Assembly: GCF_037975245.1 (NCBI RefSeq)
Contig: NC_092572.1
Location: forward strand, 30,477,989-30,541,988
Reading direction: 5' to 3'
From: Apostichopus japonicus
Lineage: Eukaryota; Echinodermata; Holothuroidea; Aspidochirotida; Stichopodidae
Length of the DNA stretch: 64,000 nt
The position numbers were made by a program, and so were the translations under genes. Shown in pieces: positions 41,501 to 56,100 of the stretch (its first letter is position 1; each line of letters starts with the position of its first letter). The notes below the pieces were generated by a model. The model was not told where the DNA came from, ran no database searches, and worked only from the letters and a program-made list of their open reading frames with translations.

Positions 41501-44482
41501 TGTCGAACATTCGATTGATTGGTGCAGAACATTCGAATGATCTGTGTCGAACATTCGATTGATGTGTATCATTCGATTGATCGGTGTCGAACATTCGATT
41601 GATGGGTGTCGAACATTCGATTAATGGGTTGCGAACATTCGATTGATTGGTGTCGAACATTCGATTGATGGGTGCCGAACATTCGAATGATCGGTGTCGC
41701 ACATCCGATTGATCGGTATCATTCGATTCATCGGTTTCGAACATTCGATTGATCGGTGTCGAACATTCGATTGATGGGTGTCGAACATTCGATTGATCGG
41801 TACTGCACATTCGATTGATCGGTGTCGAACATTCGATTGATTGGTGTCGCACATTCGATTGATGGGTGTCGCACATTCGATTGATCGGTGTCGAACATTC
41901 GATTGATCGGTGTCGCACATTCGATTGATCGGTACTGCACATTCGATTGATCGGTGTCGAACATTCGAATGATCGGTGTCGAACATTCGATGGATGGGTG
42001 TCGCACATTCGATTGATCGGTGTCGCACATTCGATTGATCGGTGTCGAACATTCGATTGATGGGTGCCGAACAATCGAATAATCGGTGTCGAACATTCGA
42101 TTGATTGGTGCCGAACATTCGAATGATCTGTGTCGAACATTCGATTGATGGGTATCATTCGATTGATCGGTGTCGAACATTCGATTGATGGGTGTCGAAC
42201 ATTCGATTAATGGGTGTCGCACATCCGATTGATCGGTGTCGCACATTCGATTAATCGGTGCCGCACATTCGATTGATGGGTGCCGAACATTCGAATAAAC
42301 GGATTCGAATATTCGATTGATGGGTGCCGAACATTCGAATGATCTGTGTCGAACATTTGATTGATTGGTGCCGAACATTCGAATGATCTGTGTCGAACAT
42401 TCGATTGATGGGTGTCATTCGATTGATCGGTGTCGCACATTCGATTGATCGGTGTCGCACATTCGATTGATCGGTTCTGCACATTCGATAGATTGGTGTC
42501 GAACATTCGATTGATTGGTGTCGCACATTCGATTGATCGGTATTGCACATTCGTTTGGTCGGTGTCGCATATTCGATTAATCGGTGCAGAACATTCGATT
42601 GATGGGTACCGAACATTCGAATGATCGGTCTCGAACATTTGATTGATCGGTGCCGAACATTCGAATGATCTGTGTCGAACATTCGATAGATGGGTGTCAT
42701 TCGATTGATCGGTGTCGAACATTCGATTGATCGGTGTCGCACATCCGATTGATCGGTGTCGCACATTCGATTGATCGGTGTCGAACATTCGATTGATGGT
42801 TGCCGAACATTCGAATAATCGGTGTCGAACATTCGATCGATGGGTGTCGAACATTCGAATGATCTGTGTCGAACATTCGATTGATGGGTGTCATTCGATT
42901 GATCGGTGTCGCACATTCGATTGATCGGTGTCGCACATTCGATTGATCGGTTCTGCACATTCGATAGATTGGTGTCGAACATTCGATTGATTGGTGTCGC
43001 ACATTCGATTGATCGGTATTGCACATTCGTTTGGTCGGTGTCGCATATTCGATTAATCGGTGCCGAACATTCGATTGATGGGTACCGAACATTCGATTGA
43101 TAGGTGCCGAACATTCGAATGATCGGTGTCGAACATTCGATGGGTGTCGCACATCCGATTGATCGGTGTCGCACATTCGATTAATCGGTGCCGCACATTC
43201 GATTGATGGGTGTCGAACATTCGATTGATGGGTGCCGAACATTCGAATGATCGGTGTCGAACATTTGATTGATTGGTGCCGAACATTCGAATGATCTGTG
43301 TCGAACATTCGATTGATGGGTGTCATTCGATTGATCGGTGTCGAACATTCGATTGATCGGTGTCGCACATCCGATTGATCGGTGTCGCACATCCGATTGA
43401 TCGGTGTCGCACATTCGATTAATCGGTGCCGCACATTCGATTGATGGGTGCCGAACATTCGAATAATCGGATTCGAACATTCGATTGATGGGTGTCGAAC
43501 ATTCGATTGATCGGTATTGCACATTCGTTTGGTCGGTGTCGCATATTCTATTAATCGGTGCCGAACATTTGATTGATTGGTGCCGAACATTCGAATGATC
43601 TGTGTCGAACATTCGATTGATGGGTGTCATTCGATTGATCGGTGTCGAACATTCGATTAATCGGTGTCGCACATCCGATTGATCGGTGTCGCACATTCGA
43701 TTGATCGGTGTCGCACATTCGATTGATTGGTGCCGAACATTCGATTTATAGGTGTCGAACATTCGATCGATGGGTGCCGAACATTCGAATGATCTGTGTC
43801 GAACATTCGATTGATGGGTATCATTCGATTAATCGGTTTCGAACATTCGATTGATGGGTGTCGAACATTCGAATGATGGGTGTCGAACATTCGATTGATC
43901 GATGTCGCACATATCGATTGATGGGTGCCGAACATTTGAATGATCGGTGTCGAACATTCGATCGATGGGTGCCGAACATTCGAATGATCTGTGTCGAACA
44001 TTCGATTGATGGGTATCATTCGATTGATCGGTTTCGAACATTCGATTGATCGGTGTCGAACATTCGATTGATGGGTGTCGAACATTCGATTGATCGGTAC
44101 TGCACATTCGATTGATCGGTGTCGAACATTCGATTGATTGGTTTCGAACATTCGATTGATGGGTGTCGCACATTCGATTGATCGGTGTCGAACATTCGAT
44201 TGATCGGTGTCGCACATTCGATTGATCGGTACTGCACATTCGATTGATCAGTGTCGAACATTCGAATGATCGGTGTCGAACATTCGATGGATGGGTGTCG
44301 CACATTCGATTGATCGGTGTCGCACATTCGATTGATCGGTGTCGAACATTCGATTGATCGGTATTGCACATTCGATTAATCGGTGTCGAACATTCGATTG
44401 ATGGGTGTCGCACATTCGATTGATCGGTACTGCACATTCGAATGATAGGTGTCGAACATTTGATTGATTGGTGCCGATCATC

Positions 44483-44496
44483 CGAATGATCATTCG
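44483..44496. repeat. 14-bp perfect palindrome at a 12-bp monomer
   Basis: CGAATGATCATTCG, the exact 30,049-bp counterpart of the site at 14434. Confidence 0.9.
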
Positions 44497-45023
44497 ATTG
44501 ATCGGTGTCGAAACATTCGATTGATTGGTGTCGAACATTCGATTGATTGGTGTCGCACATTCGATTGATTGGTGTCGAACATTCGAATGATCGGTGTCGA
44601 ACATTTGATTGATTGGTGCCGAACGTTCGAATGATCTGTGTCGAACATTCGATTGATGGGTGCCGAACATTCGATTAATCGGTGTCGAACATTCGATTGA
44701 TTGGTGCCGAACATTCGAATAATCGGTGTCGAACATTCGATTGATTGGTGCCGAACATTCGAATGATCGGTGTCGAACATTCGATTGATGGGTGTCGCAC
44801 ATTCGATTGATCGGTGTCGCACATTCGATTGATTGTTGTCGCACATCCTATTGATCGGTGTCGCACATTCGAATAATCGGTGTCGAACATTCGATTGATT
44901 GGTGCCGAACATTTGATTGATCGGTGTCGAACATTCGATTGATGGGTGTCGCTCATTCGATTGATTGGTTCCGAACATTCGAATGATAGGTGTCGAACAT
45001 TTGATTGATTGGTGCCGATCATC

Positions 45024-45037
45024 CGAATGATCATTCG
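45024..45037. repeat. 14-bp perfect palindrome at a 12-bp monomer
   Basis: CGAATGATCATTCG, the exact 30,049-bp counterpart of the site at 14975. Confidence 0.9.
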
Positions 45038-46671
45038 ATTGATCGGTGTCGAAACATTCGATTGATTGGTGTCGAACATTCGATTGATTGGTGTCGCACA
45101 TTCGATTGATTGGTGTCGAACATTCGAATGATCGGTGTCGAACATTTGATTGATTGGTGCCGAACGTTCGAATGATCTGTGTCGAACATTCGATTGATGG
45201 GTGTCATTCGATTGATCGGTGTCGAACATTTGATTGATCGGTGTCGCACATCCGATTGATCGGTGTCGCACATTCGATTGATCGATGTCGCACATTCGAT
45301 TGATTGGTGCCGAACATTGGAATGATCGGTGTCGAACATTCGATGGGTGTCGCACATCCGATTGATCGGTGTCGCACATTCGATTAATCGGTGCCGCACA
45401 TTCGATTGATGGGTGCCGAACATTCGAATAAACGGATTCGAATATTCGATTGATGGGTGCCGAACATTCGAATGATCTGTGTCGAACATTTGATTGATTG
45501 GTGCCGAACATTCGAATGATCTGTGTCGAACATTCGATTGATGGGTGTCATTCGATTGATCGGTGTGGCACATTCGATTGATCGGTGTCGCACATTCGAT
45601 TGATCGGTTCTGCACATTCGATAGATTGGTGTCGAACATTCGATTGATTGGTGTCGCACATTCGATTGATCGGTATTGCACATTCGTTTGGTCGGTGTCG
45701 CATATTCGATTAATCGGTGCCGAACATTCGATTGATGGGTACCGAACATTCGAATGATCGGTCTCGAACATTTGATTGATCGGTGCCGAACATTCGAATG
45801 ATCTGTGTCGAACATTCGATTGATGGGTGTCATTCGATTGATCGGTGTCGAACATTCGATTGATCGGTGTCGCACATCCGATTGATCGGTGTCGCACATT
45901 CGATTGATCGGTGTCGAACATTCGATTGATGGTTGCCGAACATTCGAATAATCGGTGTCGAACATTCGATCGATGGGTGTCGAACATTCGAATGATCTGT
46001 GTCGAACATTCGATTGATGGGTGTCATTCGATTGATCGGTGTCGAACATTCGAATGATTGGTGTCGAACATCCGATTGATCGGTGTCGCACATCCGATTG
46101 ATCGGTGTCGCACATTCGATTGATCGGTGTCGCACATTCGATTGATGGGTGCCGAACAATCGAATAATCGGTGTCGAACATTCGATTGATTGGTGCCGAA
46201 CATTCGAATGATCTGTGTCGAACATTCGATTGATGGGTATCATTCGATTGATCGGTGTCGAACATTCGATTGATGGGTGTCGAACATTCGATTAATGGGT
46301 TGCGAACATTCGATTGATTGGTGTCGCACATTCGATTGATCGGTACTGCACATTCGATTGATCGGTGTCGAACATTCGATTGATTGGTGTCGAACATTCG
46401 ATTGATTGGTGTCGCACATTCGATTGATTGGTGTCGAACATTCGATTGATGGGTGTCGCACATTCGATTGATGGGTACTGCACATCCGATTGATCGGTGT
46501 CGAACATTCGAATGATCGGTGTCGAACATTCGATTGATGGGTGTCGCACATCCGATTGATCGGTGTCGCACATTCGATTGATCGGTGTCGAACATTCGAT
46601 TGATCGGTATTGCACATTCGTTTGGTCGGTGTCGCATATTCGATTAATCGGTGCCGAACATTCGATTGATG

Positions 46672-49600
46672 GGTGCCGAACATTCGAATGATCTGTGTCG
46701 AACATTCGATTGATGGGTGTCATTCGATTGATCGGTGTCGAACATTCGATTGATCGGTGTCGCACATCCGATTGATCGGTGTCGCACATTCGATTGATCG
46801 GTGTCGAACATTCGATTGATGGTTGCCGAACATTCGAATAATCGGTGTCGAACATTCGATTGATCGGTGCCGAACATTCGAATGATCTGTGTCGAACATT
46901 CGATTGATGGGTGTCATTCGATTGATCGGTGTCGAACATTCGATTGATTGGTGTCGCACATCCGATTGATCGGTGTCGCACATCCGATTGATCGGTGTCG
47001 CACATTTGATTGATCGGTGTCGAACATTCGATTGATGGGTGCCGAACAATCGAATAATCGGTGTCGAACATTCGATTGATTGGTGCCGAACATTCGAATG
47101 ATCTGTGTCGAACATTCGATTGATGGGTATCATTCGATTGATCGGTGTCGAACATTCGATTGATGGGTGTCGAACATTCGATTAATGGGTTGCGAACATT
47201 CGATTGATTGGTGTCGAACATTCGATTGATGGGTGCCGAACATTCGAATGATCGGTGTCGAACATTTGATTGATCGGTGCCGAACATTAGAATGATCGGT
47301 GTCGAACATTCGATTGATGGGTGTCATTCGATTGATCGGTGTCGAACATTCGATTGATCGGTGTCGCACATCCGATTGATCGGTGTCGCACATTCGATTG
47401 ATCGGTGTCGAACATTCGATTGATGGTTGCCGAACATTCGAATGATCGGTGTCGAACATTCGATCGATGGGTGTCGAACATTCGAATGATCTGTGTCGAA
47501 CATTCGATTGATGGGTGTCATTCGATTGATCGGTGTCGCACATTCGATTGATCGGTGTCGCACATTCGATTGATCGGTTCTGCACATTCGATAGATTGGT
47601 GTGGAACATTCGATTGATTGGTGTCGCACATTCGATTGATCGGTATTGCACATTCGTTTGGTCGGTGTCGCATATTCGATTAATCGGTGCCGAACATTCG
47701 AATGATCTGTGTCGAACATTCGATTGATGGGTGTCATTCGATTGATCGGTGTCGAACATTCGATTGATCGGTGTCGCACATTCGATTGATGGGTGTCATT
47801 CGATTGATCGGTGTCGAACATTCGATTGATCGGTGTCGCACATCCGATTGATCGGTGTCGCACATTCGATTGATGGGTGTCGAACATTCGATTGATGGTT
47901 GCCGAACATTCGAATGATCGGTGTCGAACATTCGATCGATGGGTGCCGAACATTCGAATGATCGGTGTCGCACATCCGATTGATCGGTATCATTCGATTC
48001 ATCGGTTTCGAACATTCGATTCATCGGTTTCGAACATTCGATTGATGGGTGTCGAACATTCGATTGATCGGTACTGCACATTCGATTGATCGGTGTCGAA
48101 CATTCGATTGATTGGGTCGCACATTCGATTGATGGGTGTCGCTCATTCGATTGATCGGTGTCGAACATTCGATTGATCGGTGTCGCACATTCGATTGATC
48201 GGTACTGCACATTCGATTGATCGGTGTCGAACATTCGAATGATCGGTGTCGAACATTCGATGGATGGGTGTCGCACATTCGATTGATCATTGTCGCACAT
48301 TCGATTGATCGGTGTCGAACATTCGATTGATGGGTGCCGAACAATCGAATAATCGGTGTCGAACATTCGATTGATTGGTGCCGAACATTCGAATGATCTG
48401 TGTCGAACATTCGATTGATGGGTATCATTCGATTGATCGGTGTCGAACATTCGATTGATGGGTGTCGAACATTCGATTAATGGGTTGCGAACATTCGATT
48501 GATCGGTGTCGAACATTCGATTGATGGGTGCCGAACAATCGAATAATCGGTGTCGAACATTCGATTGATTGGTGCAGAACATTCGAATGATCTGTGTCGA
48601 ACATTCGATTGATGTGTATCAATCGATTGATCGGTGTCGAACATTCGATTGATGGGTGTCGAACATTCGATTAATGGGTTGCGAACATTCGATTGATTGG
48701 TGTCGAACATTCGATTGATGGGTGCCGAACATTCGAATGATCGGTGTCGCACATCCGATTGATCGGTATCATTCGATTCATCGGTTTCGAACATTCGATT
48801 GATCGGTGTCGAACATTCGATTGATGGGTGTCGAACATTCGATTGATCGGTACTGCACATTCGATTGATCGGTGTCGAACATTCGATTGATTGGTGTCGC
48901 ACATTCGATTGATGGGTGTCGCACATTCGATTGATCGGTGTCGAACATTCGATTGATCGGTGTCGCACATTCGATTGATCGGTACTGCACATTCGATTGA
49001 TCGGTGTCGAACATTCGAATGATCGGTGTCGAACATTCGATGGATGGGTGTCGCACATTCGATTGATCGGTGTCGCACATTCGATTGATCGGTGTCGAAC
49101 ATTCGATTGATGGGTGCCGAACAATCGAATAATCGGTGTCGAACATTCGATTGATTGGTGCCGAACATTCGAATGATCTGTGTCGAACATTCGATTGATG
49201 GGTATCATTCGATTGATCGGTGTCGAACATTCGATTGATGGGTGTCGAACATTCGATTAATGGGTGTCGCACATCCGATTGATCGGTGTCGCACATTCGA
49301 TTAATCGGTGCCGCACATTCGATTGATGGGTGCCGAACATTCGAATAAACGGATTCGAATATTCGATTGATGGGTGCCGAACATTCGAATGATCTGTGTC
49401 GAACATTTGATTGATTGGTGCCGAACATTCGAATGATCTGTGTCGAACATTCGATTGATGGGTGTCATTCGATTGATCGGTGTCGCACATTCGATTGATC
49501 GGTGTCGCACATTCGATTGATCGGTTCTGCACATTCGATAGATTGGTGTCGAACATTCGATTGATTGGTGTCGCACATTCGATTGATCGGTATTGCACAT

Positions 49601-50777
49601 TCGTTTGGTCGGTGTCGCATATTCGATTAATCGGTGCAGAACATTCGATTGATGGGTACCGAACATTCGAATGATCGGTCTCGAACATTTGATTGATCGG
49701 TGCCGAACATTCGAATGATCTGTGTCGAACATTCGATTGATGGGTGTCATTCGATTGATCGGTGTCGAACATTCGATTGATCGGTGTCGCACATCCGATT
49801 GATCGGTGTCGCACATTCGATTGATCGGTGTCGAACATTCGATTGATGGTTGCCGAACATTCGAATAATCGGTGTCGAACATTCGATCGATGGGTGTCGA
49901 ACATTCGAATGATCTGTGTCGAACATTCGATTGATGGGTGTCATTCGATTGATCGGTGTCGCACATTCGATTGATCGGTGTCGCACATTCGATTGATCGG
50001 TTCTGCACATTCGATAGATTGGTGTCGAACATTCGATTGATTGGTGTCGCACATTCGATTGATCGGTATTGCACATTCGTTTGGTCGGTGTCGCATATTC
50101 GATTAATCGGTGCCGAACATTCGATTGATGGGTACCGAACATTCGAATGATCGGTCTCGAACATTTGATTGATCGGTGCCGAACATTCGAATGATCTGTG
50201 TCGAACATTCGATTGATGGGTGTCATTCGATTGATCGGTGTCGAACATTCGATTGATCGGTGTCGCACATTCGATTGATGGGTGTCATTCGATTGATCGG
50301 TGTCGAACATTCGATTGATCGGTGTCGCACATCCGATTGATCGGTGTCGCACATTCGATTGATCGGTGTCGAACATTCGATTGATGGTTCCCGAACATTC
50401 GAATAATCGGTGTCGAACATTCGATCGATGGGTGTCGAACATTCGAATGATCTGTGTCGAACATTCGATTGATGGGTGTCATTCGATTGATCGGTGTCGA
50501 ACATTCGATTGATTGGTGTCGCACATCCGATTGATCGGTGTCGCACATCCGATTGATCGGTGTCGCACATTCGATTGATCGGTGTCGAACATTCGATTGA
50601 TGGGTGCCGAACAATCGAATAATCGGTGTCGAACATTCGATTGATTGGTGCCGAACATTCGAATGATCTGTGTCGAACATTCGATTGATGGGTATCATTC
50701 GATTGATCGGTGTCGAACATTCGATTGATGGGTGTCGAACATTCGATTAATGGGTTGCGAACATTCGATTGATTGGT
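46672..50777 (+). repeat. Copy of 22934-27039
   Basis: Offset 23,738 bp over 4.1 kb. It follows the 10-kb block with a 22-bp overlap of shared sequence at 46672-46693. It includes the 476-bp sub-repeat (49421-49796 and 49897-50272). Confidence 0.85.
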
Positions 50778-53122
50778 GTCGAACATTCGATTGATGGGTG
50801 CCGAACATTCGAATGATCGGTGTCGCACATCTGATTGATCGGTATCATTCGATTGATCGGTTTCGAACATTCGATTGATCGGTGTCGAACATTCGATTGA
50901 TGGGTGTCGAACATTCGATTGATCGGTACTGCATATTCGATTGATCGGTGTCGAACATTCGATTGATTGGTGTCGCACATTCGATTGATGGGTGTCGCAC
51001 ATTCGATTGATCGGTGTCGAACATTCGATTGATCGGTGTCGCACATTCGATTGATCGGTACTGCACATTCGATTGATCGGTGTCGAACATTCGAATGATC
51101 GGTGTCGAACATTCGATGGATGGGTGTCGCACATTCGATTGATCGGTGTCGCACATTCGATTGATCGGTGTCGAACATTCGATTGATGGGTGCCGAACAA
51201 TCGAATAATCGGTGTCGAACATTCGATTGATTGGTGCCGAACATTCGAATGATCTGTGTCGAACATTCGATTGATGGGTGTCGAACATTCGATTAATGGG
51301 TTGCGAACATTCGATTGATTGGTGTCGAACATTCGATTGATGGGTGCCGAACATTCGAATGATCGGTGTCGCACATCCGATTGATCGGTATCATTCGATT
51401 CATCGGTTTCGAACATTCGATTGATCGGTGTCGAACATTCGATTGATGGGTGTCGAACATTCGATTGATCGGTACTGCACATTCGATTGATCGGTGTCGA
51501 ACATTCGATTGATTGGTGTCGAACATTCGATGGATGGGTGTCGCACATTCGATTGATCGGTGTCGAACATTCGATTGATCGGTGTCGCACATTCGATTGA
51601 TCGGTACTGCACATTCGATTGATCGGTGTCGAACATTCGAATGATCGGTGTCGAACATTCGATGGATGGGTGTCGCACATTCGATTGATCGGTTTCGCAC
51701 ATTCGATTGATCGGTGTCGAACATTCGATTGATCGGTATTGCACATTCGTTTGGTCGGTGTCGCATATTCGATTAATCGGTGCCGAACATTCGATTGATG
51801 GATGCCGAACATTCGAATGATCGGTCTCGAACATTTGATTGATTGGTGCCGAACATTCAATGATCTGTGTCGAACATTCGATTGATGGGTGCCGAACATT
51901 CGAATGATCGGTGCCTCACATTTGATTGATAGGTGCCGAACATTCGATTGATAGGTGCCGAACATTCGAATGATCGGTGTCGAACATTCGATGGGTGTCG
52001 CACATCCGATTGATCGGTGTCGCACATTCGATTAATCGGTGCCGCACATTCGATTGATGGGTGTCGAACATTCGATTGATGGGTGCCGAACATTCGAATG
52101 ATCGGTGTCGAACATTTGATTGATTGGTGTCGAACATTCGATTGATGGGTGTCGCACATTCGATTGATCGGTAGTGCACATTCGATTGATTGGTGCCGAA
52201 CATTCGATTGATGGGTGTCATTCGAATGATCGGTGCCTCACATTCGATTGATAGGTGCCGAACATTCGAATGATCGGTGTCGAACATTCGATGGGTGTCG
52301 CACATCCGATTGATCGGTGTCGCACATTCGATTAATCGGTGCCGCACATTCGATTGATGGGTGCCGAACATTCGAATAAACGGATTCGAATATTCGATTG
52401 ATTGGTGCCGAACATTCGAATGATCTGTGTCGAACATTCGATTGATGGGTGTCATTAGATTGATCGGTGTCGCACATTCGATTGATCGGTGTCGCACATT
52501 CGATTGATCGGTTCTGCACATTCGATAGATTGGTGTCGAACATTCGATTGATTGGTGTCGCACATCCGATTGATCGGTGTCGCACATTCGATTGATCGCT
52601 GTCGAACATTCGATTGATGGGTGCCGAACAATCGAATAATCGGTGTCGAACATTCGATTGATTGGTGCCGAACATTCGAATGATCTGTGTCGAACATTCG
52701 ATTGATGGGTATCATTCGATTGATCGGTGTCGAACATTCGATTGATGGGTGTCGAACATTCGATTAATGGGTTGCGAACATTCGATTGATTGGTGTCGAA
52801 CATTCGATTGATGGGTGCCGAACATTCGAATGATCGGTGTCGCACATCCGATTGATCGGTATCATTCGATTGATCGTTTTCGAACATTCGATTGATCGGT
52901 GTCGAACATTCGATTGATGGGTGTCGAACATTCGATTGATCGGTACTGCACATTCGATTGATCGGTGTCGAACATTCGATTGATTGGGTCGCACATTCGA
53001 TTGATGGGTGTCGCACATTCGATTGATCGGTGTCGAACATTCGATTGATCGGTGTCGCACATTCGATTGATCGGTACTGCACATTCGATTGATCGGTGTC
53101 GAACATTCGAATGATCGGTGTC
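50602..53122 (+). repeat. Copy of the irregular block 28265-31005
   Basis: Shares the CATTCAATG unit (near 51854), GTGCCTCACAT units (near 51912 and 52234) and GTAGTGCAC (near 52172). It differs by several monomer-sized gains and losses. 50602-50777 also belongs to the preceding block. The longest uninterrupted minus-strand frame of the window (600 codons, 50223-52025) lies mostly here and reads only the 22-residue repeat cycle. Confidence 0.7.
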
Positions 53123-56100
53123 GAACATTCGATTGATGGGTATCATTCGATTGATCGGTGTCGAACATTCGATTGATGGGTGCCGAACAATCGAATAATC
53201 GGTGTCGAACATTCGATTGATTGGTGCCGAACATTCGAATGATCTGTGTCGAACATTCGATTGATGGGTATCATTCGATTGATCGGTGTCGAACATTCGA
53301 TTGATGGGTGTCGAACATTCGATTAATGGGTTGCGAACATTCGATTGATCGGTGTCGAACATTCGATTGATGGGTGCCGAACAATCGAATAATCGGTGTC
53401 GAACATTCGATTGATTGGTGCCGAACATTCGAATGATCTGTGTCGAACATTCGATTGATGTGTATCATTCGATTGATCGGTGTCGAACATTCGATTGATG
53501 GGTGTCGAACATTCGATTAATGGGTTGCGAACATTCGATTGATTGGTGTCGAACATTCGATTGATGGGTGCCGAACATTCGAATGATCGGTGTCGTACAT
53601 CCGATTCATCGGTATCATTCGATTCATCGGTTTCGAACATTCGATTGATCGGTGTCGAACATTCGATTGATGGGTGTCGAACATTCGATTGATCGGTACT
53701 GCACATTCGATTGATCGGTGTCGAACATTCGATTGATTGGTGTCGCACATTCGATTGATGGGTGTCGCACATTCGATTGATCGGTGTCGAACATTCGATT
53801 GATCGGTGTCGCACATTCGATTGATCGGTACTGCACATTCGATTGATCGGTGTCGAACATTCGAATGATCGGTGTCGAACATTCGATGGATGGGTGTCGC
53901 ACATTCGATTGATCGGTGTCGCACATTCGATTGATCGGTGTCGAACATTCGATTGATGGGTGCCGAACAATCGAATAATCGGTGTCGAACATTCGATTGA
54001 TTGGTGCCGAACATTCGAATGATCTGTGTCGAACATTCGATTGATGGGTATCATTCGATTGATCGGTGTCGAACATTCGATTGATGGGTGTCGAACATTC
54101 GATTAAAGGGTGTCGCACATCCGATTGATCGGTGTCGCACATTCGATTAATCGGTGCCGCACATTCGATTGATGGGTGCCGAACATTCGAATAAACGGAT
54201 TCGAATATTCGATTGATGGGTGCCGAACATTCGAATGATCTGTGTCGAACATTTGATTGATTGGTGCCGAACATTCGAATGATCTGTGTCGAACATTCGA
54301 TTGATGGGTGTCATTCGATTGATCGGTGTCGCACATTCGATTGATCGGTGTCGCACATTCGATTGATCGGTTCTGCACATTCGATAGATTGGTGTCGAAC
54401 ATTCGATTGATTGGTGTCGCACATTCGATTGATCGGTATTGCACATTCGTTTGGTCGGTGTCGCATATTCGATTAATCGGTGCAGAACATTCGATTGATG
54501 GGTACCGAACATTCGAATGATCGGTCTCGAACATTTGATTGATCGGTGCCGAACATTCGAATGATCTGTGTCGAACATTCGATTGATGGGTGTCATTCGA
54601 TTGATCGGTGTCGAACATTCGATTGATCGGTGTCGCACATCCGATTGATCGGTGTCGCACATTCGATTGATTGGTGTCGAACATTCGATTGATGGTTGCC
54701 GAACATTCGAATGATCGGTGTCGAACATTCGATCGATGGGTGTCGAACATTCGAATGATCTGTGTCGAACATTCGATTGATGGGTGTCATTCGATTGATC
54801 GGTGTCGCACATTCGATTGATCGGTGTCGCACATTCGATTGATCGGTTCTGCACATTCGATAGATTGGTGTCGAACATTCGATTGATTGGTGTCGCACAT
54901 TCGATTGATCGGTATTGCACATTCGTTTGGTCGGTGTCGCATATTCGATTAATCGGTGCCGAACATTCGAATGATCTTTGTCGAACATTCGATTGATGGG
55001 TGTCATTCGATTGATCGGTGTCGAACATTCGATTGATCGGTGTCGCACATTCGATTGATGGGTGTCATTCGATTGATCTGTGTCGAACATTCGATTGATC
55101 GGTGTCGCACATCCGATTGATCGGTGTCGCACATTCGATTGATCGGTGTCGCACATTCGATTGATGGTTCCCGAACATTCGAATAATCGGTGTCGAACAT
55201 TCGATCGATGGGTGTCGAACATTCGAATGATCTGTGTCGAACATTCGATTGATGGGTGTCATTCGATTGATCGGTGTCGAACATTCGATTGATTGGTGTC
55301 GCACATCCGATTGATCGGTGTCGCACATCCGATTGATCGGTGTCGCACATTCGATTGATCGGTGTCGAACATTCGATTGATGGGTGCCGAACAATCGAAT
55401 AATCGGTGTCGAACATTCGATTGATTGGTGCCGAACATTCGAATGATCTGTGTCGAACATTCGATTGATGGGTATCATTCGATTGATCGGTGTCGAACAT
55501 TCGATTGATGGGTGTCGAACATTCGATTAATGGGTTGCGAACATTCGATTGATTGGTGTCGAACATTCGATTGATGGGTGCCGAACATTCGAATGATCGG
55601 TGTCGCACATCTGATTGATCGGTATCATTCGATTCATCGGTTTCGAACATTCGATTGATCGGTGTCGCACATTCGATTGATGGGTGTCGAACATTCGATT
55701 GATCGGTACTGCACATTCGATTGATCTGTGTCGAACATTCGATTGATTGGTGTCGCACATTCGATTGATGGGTGTCGCACATTCGATTGATCGGTGTCGA
55801 ACATTCGATTGATCGGTGTCGCACATTCGATTGATCGGTACTGCACATTCGATTGATCGGTGTCGAACATTCGAATGATCGGTGTCGAACATTCGATGGA
55901 TGGGTGTCGCACATTCGATTGATCGGTGTCGCACATTCGATTGATCGGTGTCGAACATTCGATTGATGGGTGCCGAACAATCGAATAATCGGTGTCGAAC
56001 ATTCGATTGATTGGTGCCGAACATTCGAATGATCTGTGTCGAACATTCGATTGATGGGTGTCGAACATTCGATTAATGGGTTGCGAACATTCGATTGATT

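Larger units (their letters stand above)
36616..46693 (+). repeat. 10-kb block, second copy (offset 30,049 bp)
   Basis: Partner of 6567-16644, same length. It differs at 39513 (C for G, in the diverged ACGCATTCG unit) and 45231 (T for C, in CATTTGATTG). I found no other difference, but a full alignment was not possible by eye. It contains palindromes at 44483 and 45024. Its right end overlaps the next block by exactly one 22-bp unit. Confidence 0.85.

Noticed and set aside
50223-52025. Minus-strand open reading frame of 600 codons, and some 200 shorter ones across the window, as real genes
   Set aside because: All read the same 22-residue cycle. Frames overlap in all three phases over the same DNA, indels are 1 or 4 bp rather than multiples of 3, and there is no promoter, start context, domain or unique terminus. 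They follow from a stop-free 22-bp repeat.
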